From positions 682,001-746,000 of the forward strand of contig CAWANP010000004.1 of NCBI GenBank assembly GCA_963783445.1: 64,000 nt of DNA, given 5' to 3'. The stretch comes from CAWANP01 sp963783445. GTDB taxonomy: Bacteria; Chloroflexota; Anaerolineae; JAAYZQ01. Shown piece by piece: positions 26,391 through 35,803 of this stretch. The notes under the pieces are model-generated. The model searched no databases and was not told the DNA's origin. It was given only the letters and a program-made list of their open reading frames with translations. Made by a program: the position numbers and the translations under genes. The number at the start of each line of letters is the position of its first letter. Position 1 is the stretch's first letter.

Positions 26391-28020
26391 TTAGCCAGGA
26401 CGCCAGCCCGGCCCTCGCACCACGCGACCAGGCGTCGCCCCGGTATGCTCGCCATCCTTGAGCACGTGGCCGCCGTTGACAAAGACGTGGACCATGCCCG
26501 TGGCGTACTGGTGCGGGTCGGCAAAGGTAGCCCGGTCCCGGATGGTCGCCGGGTCAAAGACGACGACGTCGGCATGGTAGCCCGGGGTGAGCGAGCCCCT
26601 GCCCTGCAGCTTGAGGTTCCGGGCCGGGAAGGAGGTCAGCCGCCGGACCGCCTCCTCCAGGGGGATCACACCCTTCCTCGCGGACGTACTTGCCCAGCAG
26701 CCGGGCAAAGTTTCCGTAGGCCCGCGGGTGGGTGCTGCGCTCCAGGAAGACGCCCTCGGCGGCCTGCGAGGCGCCATCAGAGCCGAAACTGACCCAGGGC
26801 AGCGCCACCTCCCGCCGGACATTGTCCTCTGACATGGTGAAATAGACGGCGCCCACGTTGCTGTCGTCCTCCACGACGAGGTCCATGACGGTTTCCTCGG
26901 CCGATGTGCCGCGCATGGCAGCCACTTGGGCCAGCGTCTTGCCGGTGAGGGGCTTGAGGGCCTCGGTCTTGAAGCCGATGAGCACCACGTTGTCCGGCCC
27001 GCCGGCGGCCATGTAGCTGCTGTCCCACTCGTCGCTGCTCGTCACCATCTCGCGCTGCAACCGCTGGCGCAGGGCCGGATCCTTCAGCCGCTCGATCCAG
27101 GCCCGGTGGCCGCCCTCTTCCACCCAGGGGGGCATGGTGGCAGCCAGGCCGGTCGAGGAGGCGGGGTAGGTATACATGTCGGCGGTGATGGCCAGCCCTT
27201 CGGCGCGCGCCGCCTCGATCTTGGCGATGGCCTCGTCCAACTTGTACCAGTTGTCCCGGCCAGAGACCTTGAGGTGATAGACCTCGGCGGCGCCGCCGGT
27301 GGCCCGCGGGACGGACAAGAAATCGTCCAGCGCATCCAGCAACTGGGCGCCTTCGTTGCGGATGTGAGAGATGTACAGCCCGCCATGATCGGCTACGACC
27401 TGGGCCAGGGCGATGATCTCGTCAGTGGCGGCATAGCAGGCCGGGGAATAGATCAGGGCCGTCGACATGCCCACTGCGCCCTCTGTCATGGCCACCCGCA
27501 CCAGCTCGCGCATGCGGGCCAGTTCCTCGGGCGTTGGGGGCCGGTCGTCGTAGCCTACCTCGTGGATGCGCACCGAGGTCGCGCCCACGAAAGAAGCGAC
27601 GTTGGTTGAAACGCCGCGGCGGACCAGGTACTCCAGGTACTCGCCCAGCGTGGTCCATTCCACGTCGTAGCGGATGTTGCCCTGGCGCTCGACGTTTTGC
27701 CTCTTCATCTCCTCGTTGAGCGGCCCGCCCGACCTGCCCTCGCCCATGACCTCCAGGGTCACGCCCTGGCGGATCTCGCTCTGGGAGCGGCCGTCCGCAA
27801 TGAGAGACTCGACAGACCAACTGAGCATGTTGATAAAGCCAGGGGCCATGGCCAGGCCGGTGGCGTCGAGGTCGATGCGGCCCCGGACGCCGCCCAGGGT
27901 GCCGGCGGCGGCGATGGTGTCGCCGTCGATGGCCAGGTCGCCGGTGATGGGCGGGCCGCCATGGCCGTCATAGATGGTGCCGTTGTGAATGACTACGTCG
28001 TGATCGGCGTGTGCGTGCAT
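26391..28020 (-). CDS. N-acyl-D-amino-acid deacylase (D-aminoacylase) family, one frameshift
   Basis: An amidohydrolase-fold protein of about 540 residues if the single frameshift near 26690 is repaired. The first frame runs from ATG 28020 to LLGKYVREEG, and the second resumes with GVIPLEEAVRRLTSFPARNL and ends at 26391. Family hallmarks are the N-terminal IHNGTIYDGHG, SHIRNEG near residue 220, YHLKVSG near 250 and SFGSDGAS near 395, which supply two His and one Asp to the metal centre. The usual H-x-H after PGFI is absent: the sequence reads APGFINMLSW (residues 59-68), and the usual metal-site Cys position reads VTLEVMGEG. Metal binding must therefore differ from the characterised Alcaligenes enzyme. 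An extended -10 promoter lies at 28086-28081. Confidence 0.8.
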
Positions 28021-28080
28021 GGCTTTCTTTCTCCCTTGTCAGGTATGTTCCAACTGCCGCGCGGCTGCGAGGCAAAGAGG

Positions 28081-28092
28081 ATTATACCACAG
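28081..28092 (-). promoter_or_regulatory. Extended -10 promoter of the D-aminoacylase gene
   Basis: Minus strand TGTGGTATAAT with TATAAT at 28086-28081, about 60 bases before the start codon. The -35 region at 17 bases (TGCCCA) is weak. Confidence 0.5.
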
Positions 28093-28256
28093 AAGGGATG
28101 GGATGGGCAGGCTGATGGCCAGAGTCGTTCAACACCGTAGTGAATTCCTGAGCAATTGAGCAGCGGGGCGCGCGCTCACTCGCAGACCTACGGGAGCGAA
28201 AAGAGATCTCCGACCAGTTATGAGAGGATCGAGGCCTCGGAGATCTGGTGGCTGAA

Positions 28257-29106
28257 CTACTGAAGCGGCGCATCGGACACGACCCAGGTGGGGTCGTTCG
28301 TGTCCGGCCCGGTGGTAGAACCCAGGCGCCCATCGTTGTGGTGGGCGCTGGCATCCATGATGGCCTGCCCGCTGCCTTCGTTGAGGGGCCAGTAGCCAAC
28401 CAGGCCAGGCTCGTCGCCACGCAGGGAGCGGTTCCAGCTGGCCTGGATCTGCTCCTCGGTGCGGGCGACGTTCCAGATCCGGACCTCGTCGATGAGCCCG
28501 TGGAACGAGCCCTCCTTCATGCCCAGGAGGAGGCGAGTTGACTTCCGCGACGTGTCACGCCCTTCAAGAACGACATTGCAGTTCCCCATCGCGGTAAGAA
28601 CGAATCTCGCCCGTGTCCGTAAGTACCAGCAAAGTGGTACCAGTGACCGGCCTCCAGGGCCGGTCCAAGAAGGACAGCATGGCGACGTCGTGGCATTCCG
28701 GCCCACGTAGAAGAGTGGGGTTAAAGTACTCCTTAGACCAGCTGGGTGGGGAATCAGGAGTGAAGCCCCACCCACGCTCGTCATACCACGGCACGGGTGG
28801 TTCGGACTGTGCCGCCCAGACCAGAGCAATGTCCTCAACGGTACCGTCATAGGGCTGTATGGACAAAGGCTTGACCCACGCTTCAATGGTGAATGCCTGG
28901 TCAAAGTCAAACTCCCCGAGGCCGGCGATGCTGACAAAGTCATCCAGGCCGTCAAACTGGAGGGCATAGGGTGGGGACGGGCGGCTTCCCTGGATAGCCG
29001 GCAGCAAGATGCGGTGCTTGCTGTTGACGGCTGACACCGTGAGGCTCAGGGCGAGAAAGAGGGTCAGCATAGAAAGAGTAGCGATGATGGTAGAGATTTG
29101 CGCCAT
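28257..29106 (-). CDS. Secreted LamG/concanavalin-like lectin-domain protein, one frameshift
   Basis: About 280 residues if repaired. The N-terminus (MAQISTIIATLSMLTLFLAL, then SLTVSAVNSK) is a signal peptide or signal anchor. A LamG-like jelly-roll follows: ALQFDGLDDFVSIAGLGEFD and FTIEAWVKP at the start, and in the second frame FHGLIDEVRIWNVARTEEQI near the end, the typical closing motif. The frame changes near 28575, where GELQC in the first frame meets NVVLEGRDT in the second. The C-terminal GLVGYWPLNEGSGQAIMDAS repeats a LamG-associated pattern. Such domains bind carbohydrates or surface ligands outside the cell. The start overlaps the end of the AlkD gene by 43 bases. No enzymatic domain is attached. 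Confidence 0.7.
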
Positions 29107-29786
29107 CCCTCTGTGGGACGCGGGTTCTTGAGCCCGGTGTCCAGCTTGTTGCCGACCTCGCGCTTGACCCGAGGGGCCAGCACGCCATCATGATCCGCCA
29201 GAAAGGCCCGGACCGCCTCCGGATCGTGGGGCACCAGGGCGCGCAGCGCCCAGGACAGGGCCTTGACGACCATGTCTTTGGGGTCATCGGCCAGCAGGCG
29301 GCAGACGGCCAGCGTGCGGGGGGTGTCGCCCAGGCCGCCCCGGGAGCGGACATTCAGGGCGACGGTGCTGACCAGAGCCGCCCGCCGCCACCAGTGGTCG
29401 GAAGAGCGCGCCCAGGCATGGATAAGGCTATCCTCGACCTGTCTCCGCAGCCAGGCCGGTCCGGACAGGATGCGGGCAAAGGCATCCACCGTCCACCAGC
29501 TATCAATACCCTGGCCCAGTTCCACAAGGACGGCGTCGCGGATGCTGGCAAAGGCTGCGGGGTGCTCGCGGACCAGCTCATAGGCCACCCAGCGGTGATC
29601 ATAGCAGGCCAGGAGTTCGCGGGCCAGGTCCAGGACGTAGGCCGCGCCGGCCGCGCGCAGCTTGCGGGTGTAGGCGCGGCGCACGGTGCGCACACTGGGC
29701 GTGTTCTGGACGGGCAAGATGCGGATCTCGGCGTCGATCTGGGCAGCAAGTATCTGCGGGCTGCCCAGTTCCGGTGCTTCGGCCAT
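29064..29786 (-). CDS. AlkD-like DNA alkylation repair protein
   Basis: A 240-residue all-helical HEAT-like repeat protein starting at ATG 29786 (MAEAPELGSP) after GGAGG. The family pattern is seen in SVRTVRRAYTRKL, VAYELVREHPAAF, WWTVDAFARILSGPAW and the later WWRRAALVSTVALN and PKDMVVKALSWALRAL blocks. AlkD-type glycosylases remove bulky N3/N7 alkyl purines by wrapping DNA without base flipping. The conserved Trp and Asp-bearing helices are present (SWWTVD, DPKDMV). The last 15 residues (SLPSSLLFLC) look unlike the family, probably because of an indel near the end. The upstream 150 bases contain only a weak hairpin. Confidence 0.75.
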   Translation of the reverse strand: MAEAPELGSPQILAAQIDAEIRILPVQNTPSVRTVRRAYTRKLRAAGAAYVLDLARELLACYDHRWVAYELVREHPAAFASIRDAVLVELGQGIDSWWTVDAFARILSGPAWLRRQVEDSLIHAWARSSDHWWRRAALVSTVALNVRSRGGLGDTPRTLAVCRLLADDPKDMVVKALSWALRALVPHDPEAVRAFLADHDGVLAPRVKREVGNKLDTGLKNPRPTEGWRKSLPSSLLFLC

Positions 29787-29943
29787 GGGGTTCCTCCAAC
29801 TGGATGGCCAACTTGTGCCATGGTTGAGCCTGGCAACAAGGACCCGCGAGGTCGGACGCTGCACGTCCGTTGGAAAACCTGGGAGGTCTCTTCAGGTAGA
29901 GAGGATAACGTGAGCCGGGGCTGGCCTGGAGGCAGGCCCAGCC

Positions 29944-30297
29944 TCAGAAGCAAAAGGTCCGCACCGCGTCCCTGGTTCCGGCCAGGAAGGGCACGACCCC
30001 CACAAGCTCGACCCCATCGCGCAGGTCATCGGGCTTCAGGTCCTTGGCCTCCAGAGAGAGGTCGCAAACCTGGATCTTGCCCTCCAGGTCCTGAAAATCG
30101 GCGACCAGTTCCGCCATGGCCGGCATGCCCTTGGCCTGCATCGTTTCCAGCCGGCCCCGCACCAGGGCGGGTGCTGCCGAGGGGGTAAAGAAGAGCACGA
30201 CCTCATCGCCCATGGCCGCGGCGGCCGAGCCCATGATAAAGGTCGGAAAGAGATTCTGTGATTCGCAGCCATTACAGACGATGGCGACCGTGCACAT
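29944..30297 (-). CDS. DsrE/DsrF-like family protein
   Basis: A 117-residue protein starting at ATG 30297 (MCTVAIVCNGCESQNLFPTF). The fold signature is a first strand and Cys-containing loop, then PTFIMGSAAAAMGDEVVLFF, typical of DsrE/DsrF/DrsH-like and peroxide-related small proteins that handle sulphur or form hexamers. Two cysteines near the N-terminus (Cys2, Cys11) and one in IQVCDLS are candidates for thiol chemistry. The C-terminus (GVELVGVVPFLAGTRDAVRTFCF) ends in another Cys. There is no sulphur-relay operon nearby, so the function is open; a cytoplasmic sulphur-handling or redox role is inferred from the family. Confidence 0.7.
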   Translation of the reverse strand: MCTVAIVCNGCESQNLFPTFIMGSAAAAMGDEVVLFFTPSAAPALVRGRLETMQAKGMPAMAELVADFQDLEGKIQVCDLSLEAKDLKPDDLRDGVELVGVVPFLAGTRDAVRTFCF

Positions 30298-30416
30298 GAC
30301 GCCTCCAGCTCTGTGGATTCTGGCACCGCCGTAAACAGGCAGTGCTGGGCAGATTCCTGTCGATTTCAGTACCTGGCACTGGCTCTTCCATGCCGGTAAC
30401 TTGGCTCGAGAACCAT

Positions 30417-30977
30417 CTAGTCATCAGTCCCGACAAAAACGTTGATCTCTTGCTCCAGGTACCTGGCCTCATACAGGCTGAGCCGGCTCAGGAGGTTCTC
30501 CCGGCCCGTGCCGATGGTCATCACCGCCAGGCTGTATTCCGGCGTCCGATCGTTCTGGCCGGTGAGGGGCTGCTCCTGTTCGACCAGGACCTGGTAGACG
30601 TCCACGGCGGATATTGGCCTCCGGCTCTTGGCCTGAAACCGGGTCGTCCAGGGACAGGGCAGCGGACGCTGCCTGACCGCGATCTGGCGATCCCGAAGGC
30701 AAAGGACCGTCCGGTTGAGCAATCCAACCAACAACAGGTAGGCTGAGACAACAGCGACGATGGCCGCTACAGTCCCGAGCCCCCGGGCCATCTGTGGTTC
30801 CAGGGCCGAGCCGGCCAGCAACAGCGTAAAGAGGACCAGCCCCAGCGAACCGGCAACAAGGCAGGTCCCATGGCCGGCGCCCTTCCAGGTCACCAGCACA
30901 GAGCCGGCGGACGCTACCCGAACAAAGCCTTCGGGGGCGCGGGGGGTAGCGGTTGTCAGCACACTGGAGACGGCCAC
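30417..30977 (-). CDS. Two-helix membrane protein, unknown function
   Basis: A 186-residue protein if it starts at GTG 30977 (AGAGGA upstream), 13 bases after the stop of the preceding gene. TTG 31037 would overlap that gene. Two hydrophobic helices (LVAGSLGLVLFTLLLAGSAL and LGTVAAIVAVVSAYLLLVGL) are followed by a cytosolic tail with RRPISAVDVYQVLVEQEQP and LLSRLSLYEARYLEQEINVF. This resembles the layout of PH-like or DUF-type membrane proteins whose tail senses or binds something at the membrane. No family is assigned. It is co-directional with the upstream small membrane protein and probably co-transcribed with it. Confidence 0.55.
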   Translation of the reverse strand: MAVSSVLTTATPRAPEGFVRVASAGSVLVTWKGAGHGTCLVAGSLGLVLFTLLLAGSALEPQMARGLGTVAAIVAVVSAYLLLVGLLNRTVLCLRDRQIAVRQRPLPCPWTTRFQAKSRRPISAVDVYQVLVEQEQPLTGQNDRTPEYSLAVMTIGTGRENLLSRLSLYEARYLEQEINVFVGTDD

Positions 30978-30990
30978 CAGACTTCCTCTG

Positions 30991-31389
30991 CTATGCCTGC
31001 TGCTTATCCAGTTCCGCTTCTGATTGCCAGCAGCCAAGGTACAGGCAGCCGGCCACCAGCAGCGGCAGGGTGAAGAATAGGGCGCCCAGCAGCATGCTGG
31101 GTCCCGAGCCCAAGAAGACCAGGGCCAGGATCACCAGCGCGCCGGCCAGGGCGAGAAAACCACCCACGGCTTCGTAGCGCCAGGCAAGAAGCAGGCCGGC
31201 CACGGCCGCCAGCAGCACCAGAAACAACGGCATGCCCTGCGGCTCAGTCCAGGGCAGCGCCGGAAGCAGACGCGCGCCCGAGTCGACCATAAAGAAGACA
31301 AAGAGCGCGGCCACAGACAGCCCTATCGACCTCGCCACCCAGCGCAGTGACCGGACCCAGCGGCCGGTCATCTGTCGAGTCGTCGCCAT
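30991..31389 (-). CDS. Four-helix membrane protein, unknown function
   Basis: A 132-residue protein starting at ATG 31389. Four hydrophobic segments are visible (SIGLSVAALFVFFMVDSGAR, MPLFLVLLAAVAGLLLAWRY, GFLALAGALVILALVFLG, LFFTLPLLVAGCLYLGC). Similar four-helix proteins are common as hypothetical integral membrane proteins in Chloroflexota and Gram-positive genomes; no function is known to me. A good promoter lies upstream on the minus strand (TTGACT, 17 bases, TATAAT at 31596-31591). The next membrane-protein gene begins 13 bases after the stop, so the pair is likely an operon. Confidence 0.6.
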   Translation of the reverse strand: MATTRQMTGRWVRSLRWVARSIGLSVAALFVFFMVDSGARLLPALPWTEPQGMPLFLVLLAAVAGLLLAWRYEAVGGFLALAGALVILALVFLGSGPSMLLGALFFTLPLLVAGCLYLGCWQSEAELDKQQA

Positions 31390-31590
31390 GACTCACCTCC
31401 GTAGATCCAACATTTTCCAATACGACGCAGGCAATCTTGTGTTTGGCAAGAAACTTTGGCCAGGTTCAACCCGACGCCTCTGAATCCGAGGGTACGGCCC
31501 CTGCAATGGATGCGCTCAAAAGCTAGCTGCCCTGTTCCTTGAGGCATCGATGGCAGAGTCTTCCACAGTTGCTGCAACGAGGGCACAACC

Positions 31591-31619
31591 ATTATAGCAT
31601 ATAGTGGGCGCCGAGTCAA
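31591..31619 (-). promoter_or_regulatory. Promoter of the two-gene membrane protein operon
   Basis: Minus strand TTGACT (31619-31614), 17 bases, TATAAT (31596-31591), with TG one base before the -10 box. The leader to ATG 31389 is about 200 bases. The divergent stretch to 31871 holds no gene. Confidence 0.65.
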
Positions 31620-31871
31620 CAGCAAAATGCATTATATTGGACACTTTGGGCGGATCTTTGCCGGGAGTCCTCCCGTGGGTCTCTGCCTTGTTCTGGTACG
31701 CCGCTGCATGGCAGAATCAGCCGGTAGCAGGGCAGAAGCCAGTCCGAACCCGCGGGAGGATCGCCCTGTACCGAAAAATCTGGTACCGAAAGAATCGGAA
31801 CCATATCCTGCTGGAGGTGTTCTTTAGAATGAAGGACAACTCGGAATTTCGCCCATAATTGGGGGTGAGCT

Positions 31872-32483
31872 ATGGAAGTGGTACTGGGTATTGTGGCTGT
31901 GATTCTGGCCTATCTCTTGGGCAGCTTGCCCGTCGGGTATCTGATCGGCAAGGTATGGGGCGCGAACGTACTCGACCATGGCAGTGGCCGCACGGGTGCG
32001 ACCAATGTTCTGCGCGCAGCCGGGCTCCTGCCCGCCGGGCTGACCCTGGCCATGGACGTTGGCAAAGGGTATCTGGCGGTCTGGCTGGCCGGGCAGATCA
32101 CCATGAGCCCCCTGGTCCAGGTGCTGGCCGGGGGAGCCGTGGTCCTGGGGCATTGCTACCCGGTTTTTAACCGCTTCAAGGGTGGGGCGGGCGTGTCCAC
32201 CTCGCTGGGCGCGCTGGGCGCCATCTATCTGCCCCTGGCGATAGTTTGCCTCGTTCTGCTGCTGCTCATTGTCGCCATCACCCGCTATGCTTCGGTGGGT
32301 TCGCTGACGGTCACCACGCTGGTGCCCATCGTTCTACTGATCCTGGGTCTGATGGGCACGTTGCCACTCATCTATGCACTGTACGGGGTGCTGCTGTGGC
32401 TCATTGTCGTCTATGCCCACAGGCCGAACATCCTGCGCCTCCTGAATGGGTCTGAACGCCGACTTGGCGGGAAATCGCATTAG
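31872..32483 (+). CDS. plsY: Glycerol-3-phosphate acyltransferase PlsY
   Basis: A 203-residue integral membrane enzyme that acylates the sn-1 position of glycerol-3-phosphate using acyl-phosphate, the first step of phospholipid synthesis. ATG 31872 follows a GGGGGTGAG ribosome site. The three conserved loops are present: GSLPVGYLIGK near residue 17, GSGRTGATNVLRAAG near 37-51 and FNRFKGGAGVSTSLGALG near 102-119. Five hydrophobic helices match the PlsY topology. All substrate-binding residues in those loops look intact. No plsX or other lipid gene is adjacent. The convergent neighbour is separated by a GC-rich hairpin at 32657-32680. Confidence 0.9.
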   Translation: MEVVLGIVAVILAYLLGSLPVGYLIGKVWGANVLDHGSGRTGATNVLRAAGLLPAGLTLAMDVGKGYLAVWLAGQITMSPLVQVLAGGAVVLGHCYPVFNRFKGGAGVSTSLGALGAIYLPLAIVCLVLLLLIVAITRYASVGSLTVTTLVPIVLLILGLMGTLPLIYALYGVLLWLIVVYAHRPNILRLLNGSERRLGGKSH

Positions 32484-32656
32484 CTCAAGCCTGGCCAGAC
32501 AGGGACTGGCGCCAACGTCCCCTCACGGTACGACTCTGGACCTCCCTGCGCCTGAATACTCACAAGCCCGACATGCAAAACTTGTACCTGCCTCTCTGCG
32601 CGGAGCCGAGTGCGTTCTGCTAGCCCTTCATTACAGGCTGCCCGTGAGTGTCAGGT

Positions 32657-32680
32657 CGCCCAACCCAAAGAGGTTGGGCG
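32657..32680. terminator. Hairpin between convergent genes
   Basis: CGCCCAACC, six-base loop, GGTTGGGCG. It lies between the end of plsY on the plus strand and the end of the secreted-protein gene on the minus strand, so it could terminate both. The T-run is weak (ATTCTCC). Confidence 0.5.
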
Positions 32681-32698
32681 ATTCTCCTCCGGTTTGAA

Positions 32699-34816
32699 CT
32701 AGCGGGTCACTCTGAATGTCACGTCGTCCACCCAGGCGGTACTGGGGTTCGTAGAATTGGTCCAGCCCTGGAACGACACATACACCGATTGTCCCAATAG
32801 GGGCGCCAACTCACTACCCGTGAACATCTGGTGGCCGTTGAGCCACTCGTTTTGCGGTTGCTCGTGCAGCGCGTAGCAAGCCACGGGGACGAGCACCGTG
32901 GTACCCTCGCCGTCAAGTATCTCGACACACATAAAGTCTGGGGGGTCCGATGAATCGTTGCCCGAGGCCCTGAACCAGTAATCCAGAGTGGCCTCCGTGG
33001 TGCTGGCAGGCACTGTGACCGCCTGAGCGACATAGTCGCTGTCGGCGTCGTCGCGGCCAGCCAGGCGGGCCGAATAGGGAGCCGAGTGGTATATCTGATC
33101 GTCCAACTGGGGCGATCCGACGGTTGCCCACGGCTCCCAGGCTCCCGAGTCAAAGTTGCCGTTGCCCAGAAGCTGGCTGGGGTCATGGTTGTTCACAACG
33201 ATGGGCAAGAATGCGATGGACGGACTGGTCGGCATGTCGAAGCTCAAGTTCACATGCCAGGTACCCCAGCGAGCGTTATTCCCCGCTCCGGACGCCGCCA
33301 CCTTCACATACTCGTTGCTGATCCAGAACGATCCGTCTGAGGGGTCAACGACGGTTGAGGAATAGTCGCCCCATCGCTCGCGCTCGGCTGCCGGATTGGT
33401 ATCATCCTGGAAGCCAACACTCGTCTTGGCCACGACCGGATCCCGCATCGAGCCCAGCGCATCGCCGGCCGCCCGGGCCGTATAGCGCATCTCTGGGTAG
33501 CGGATGCCGGAGCTTTGGCTATAGGTCATGGCCGCATTGCCGCTGGCGTCCACCGAGATGGAGGGCATGAAGGTGAATTCACCCGGTCCTCCGTCGATGG
33601 CGCCGTGCTGGCGCAGCGTGGGGCCATTGGTCTTGATCTCAAACCACTGGACCACCGCCCGAGTCTGGGCAACGTCGGACCCGGTGAGCGTGCCCCACAA
33701 AGAACCATCCCGCCACACGGCGTTCATCATGCGAACACAGATGGTGTCAATTACCTTGGAGGTACCCATCTGCGGCGCCCCGGACAGGCAGGTCCCCATG
33801 TTTGGTGTGGCGACCGCGGCACCGGCCCACACGGGTGAGGCAGGAACCCCGGTGAGGGCACTGACCCAGAGCCTTGTGGGCCCGATGCTCTGAAGAAGGT
33901 AAAAGGTTCCCTGGGGAGGGCTGCTGAGATGATGGGCCGGCTGGATGGTGAAGCCTGAGGCGGCGGTGGTATTGTCAATGTCCTGATAGGTGGCCGTGGT
34001 ATCCCCGTCGTAGAGTTCGGTTTTGTCAAAGACCCGGATCTTTGTGCCAATGGACGAGCTTGTGAGATCGGGATAGATGTTTCCTGTCACGACGACCGCG
34101 TCCGGGCTGACGCCCAGGCCGGGGTAATCGAACCAGCCGGGCGTGCCGTCGATATTCGCACTGGCGTCGTGGCTGAACTTGTCCCAGTCCGAGGTGAAAT
34201 TGGCCGGGCCGCTGGTCTTTGAGACCATCACGTGCAGCTTGGTGGTAGCGGGAGTGTAGCCTTGCAGCATTACAGCTACAAAGCGATCGCTCTCCTGGTC
34301 GTAAACCACCTTTGGGTCGTAGCATTTGTCTTCGGTTGGAGGCCCAGCCGAACCACAGAAATCGCTGACGGTCACCGCCCCCGCGCCTTTGTCGCCGCCG
34401 GCGATGAGGCCCCCAGCTTTGTTATAGATGGCGACGTGGCCGTTGGTGACCTCGACGATCCGGTCCAGACCGGTGGCGGAATGGGTATCCGGGGGATTCG
34501 ACAGATACCCGCCATTAAAGAATTCCATGCCCAGGCCATCAAAGCTGGTTCCCATGGGTGGCGCGGCGCCGCTGAGCACGCTGGGAGCCGGGGCAACCCC
34601 CTCAGCCGCCAGGATCAGTTCTTTGGGTACCTCGTATCGTCCCAGGGGCTCCACAATGCCGATGGGTTCCCCCTGGTAGGCCGGCGGAGACTCTGGCGTC
34701 GAGAGGTCCTTGGCCTGAACATCTGTTGGGGGCGGCAGAGCAACCCAGGCGGATCCAACCAGCGCGATGCCGATGGCGAGGACAGCCAGCACTGCAAGCG
34801 GCCGGGATGAAGACAT
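32699..34816 (-). CDS. Large secreted protein with beta-propeller-like region and C-terminal jelly-roll
   Basis: A 705-residue exported protein starting at ATG 34816 (AGGAGG upstream). A signal peptide is clear (RPLAVLAVLAIGIALVGSAW, cleavage near residue 35). The central 350 residues contain repeated segments such as PKVVYDQESDRFVAVMLQGY, PGWFDYPGLGVSPDAVVVTG and FTFMPSISVDASGNAAMTYS, the style of extracellular sialidase/BNR-like or WD-like propellers. A linker (SIAFLPIVVNNHDPSQLLGN) leads to a C-terminal carbohydrate-binding-like jelly-roll (GNGNFDSGAWEPWATVGSPQ to AWVDDVTFRV). No catalytic motif is recognised. It is likely surface or matrix associated. The TTGACT-16-TATAAT promoter is about 350 bases upstream, leaving a long leader. 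Confidence 0.7.
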   Translation of the reverse strand: MSSSRPLAVLAVLAIGIALVGSAWVALPPPTDVQAKDLSTPESPPAYQGEPIGIVEPLGRYEVPKELILAAEGVAPAPSVLSGAAPPMGTSFDGLGMEFFNGGYLSNPPDTHSATGLDRIVEVTNGHVAIYNKAGGLIAGGDKGAGAVTVSDFCGSAGPPTEDKCYDPKVVYDQESDRFVAVMLQGYTPATTKLHVMVSKTSGPANFTSDWDKFSHDASANIDGTPGWFDYPGLGVSPDAVVVTGNIYPDLTSSSIGTKIRVFDKTELYDGDTTATYQDIDNTTAASGFTIQPAHHLSSPPQGTFYLLQSIGPTRLWVSALTGVPASPVWAGAAVATPNMGTCLSGAPQMGTSKVIDTICVRMMNAVWRDGSLWGTLTGSDVAQTRAVVQWFEIKTNGPTLRQHGAIDGGPGEFTFMPSISVDASGNAAMTYSQSSGIRYPEMRYTARAAGDALGSMRDPVVAKTSVGFQDDTNPAAERERWGDYSSTVVDPSDGSFWISNEYVKVAASGAGNNARWGTWHVNLSFDMPTSPSIAFLPIVVNNHDPSQLLGNGNFDSGAWEPWATVGSPQLDDQIYHSAPYSARLAGRDDADSDYVAQAVTVPASTTEATLDYWFRASGNDSSDPPDFMCVEILDGEGTTVLVPVACYALHEQPQNEWLNGHQMFTGSELAPLLGQSVYVSFQGWTNSTNPSTAWVDDVTFRVTR

Positions 34817-35163
34817 GATAGAACCTCCTTGTGGTCCTCCTTCGCAGAGACCCCGCAGTTCTTCTATAAGTTGATGGCGGACACAGCACCGCGATTGTGC
34901 GGTCTAGGGCAGCTATCGAAGCATAATGCAAAGCAGGTGGTGCAAGTAGAGGAGTATTGGTGGCGAGCGCCCAGAGATCTTGAGGTGACTCGAGAAGTAC
35001 TGAATGTAGTGCTGGCCCATGCGGGGTTTTTGGCGATGATTGCTGCGATGGACCGCGATGACCTCTGCGCAGATGCCCGCAACGCTTCCCGATGGCTGCG
35101 TTGGTTCCCCGGTGAGGCTGCAAAGATTCCACAGGATAGGATGCAGTGCTGCTTGACCCTTTC
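34817..35163. other. Long leader or spacer, no supported gene
   Basis: About 350 bases between the secreted-protein start and its promoter. A plus-strand open frame is present but has no ribosome site or recognisable family, so I leave it uncalled. The stretch would be transcribed as the 5' leader of the secreted-protein mRNA. Confidence 0.5.
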
Positions 35164-35191
35164 ATTATACCATAGTCAGAAGAGAAGTCAA
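35164..35191 (-). promoter_or_regulatory. Promoter of the secreted-protein gene
   Basis: Minus strand TTGACT (35191-35186), 16 bases, TATAAT (35169-35164), with ATGG just before the -10. It resembles the promoter at 53566-53594 closely. Confidence 0.6.
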
Positions 35192-35329
35192 TAGGCTCGC
35201 TGACACAATATACTTGACGCCTATAGCATCATGATGACAGGCCAGCAGCCCGTGCAAGCCTGCAGACCAGAAACCGGGGCTTTCCACCTCGAGACCGAGT
35301 CCGTGCCACTGGAACGATGCCCGATACAG

Positions 35330-35720
35330 ACTTCCCAGGTTTCGGAAAACTTCGGGGGTCACGTCTCGACGTCGGAAACCCTGTCTTGACTTCGGAAGTC
35401 TGGCTTCGACTTCCGAAGTCTGGCGGCGAATCCTCTCTGTCCTGCAGGCAACCCTTGAGCGAGGGCGCCCTCTGCCTTGAGCCAGGGGCTCGCTTGCCGG
35501 AGGAATGCCTGTGGGGCTGGCGCTGCTCCTCATACAGACTTCCGAAGTCTGGCGGCGAATCCTTTCTGTCCTGCAGGCAACCTTTGAGCGAGGGCGCCCT
35601 CTGCCTTGAGCCAGGGGCTGGCTTGCCGGAGGAAGGCCTGTGGGGCTGGCGCTGCTCCTCATACAGACTTCCGAAGTTTCGGAAAACTTTGGAAGTCAAG
35701 TCGCGACCTCGGAAGTCTGG
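35330..35720. repeat. Repeat C: 129-bp direct repeat with GACTTCCGAAGTC palindromes
   Basis: ACTTCCGAAG-containing palindromes recur at about 35409, 35538 and 35667, giving two 129-base units that are nearly identical, plus flanking partial ones. The same palindrome forms the stem at 44119-44152. The block lies between the divergent promoters of the secreted protein and the 35.8-44 kb cluster. Confidence 0.85.
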
Positions 35721-35743
35721 AACTGCGGTGCCGGCTTGACAAA

Positions 35744-35754
35744 TGTGGTATAAT
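35744..35754 (+). promoter_or_regulatory. Extended -10 promoter of the 35.8-44 kb cluster
   Basis: TGTGGTATAAT with TATAAT at 35749-35754. A TTGACA occurs only seven bases upstream (35736-35741), too close for a standard -35; the same close spacing recurs at 60737-60756. The first gene of the cluster starts 49 bases downstream. Confidence 0.55.
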
Positions 35755-35803
35755 GGGACTGTCAATCTAGTGGCTGAACCGAACCGCGCGAAGGAGGATG
35801 ACC

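Noticed and set aside
29064..29106. Fusion of AlkD and LamG genes
   Set aside because: They overlap by 43 bases in different frames, with separate starts and a signal peptide on the LamG product.
34829..35194. 121-residue plus-strand open frame
   Set aside because: No ribosome site or family; it spans the leader of the secreted-protein gene and that gene's promoter.
35736..35754. TTGACA and TATAAT as a standard -35/-10 pair
   Set aside because: Only seven bases separate them; the extended -10 explains promoter activity better.
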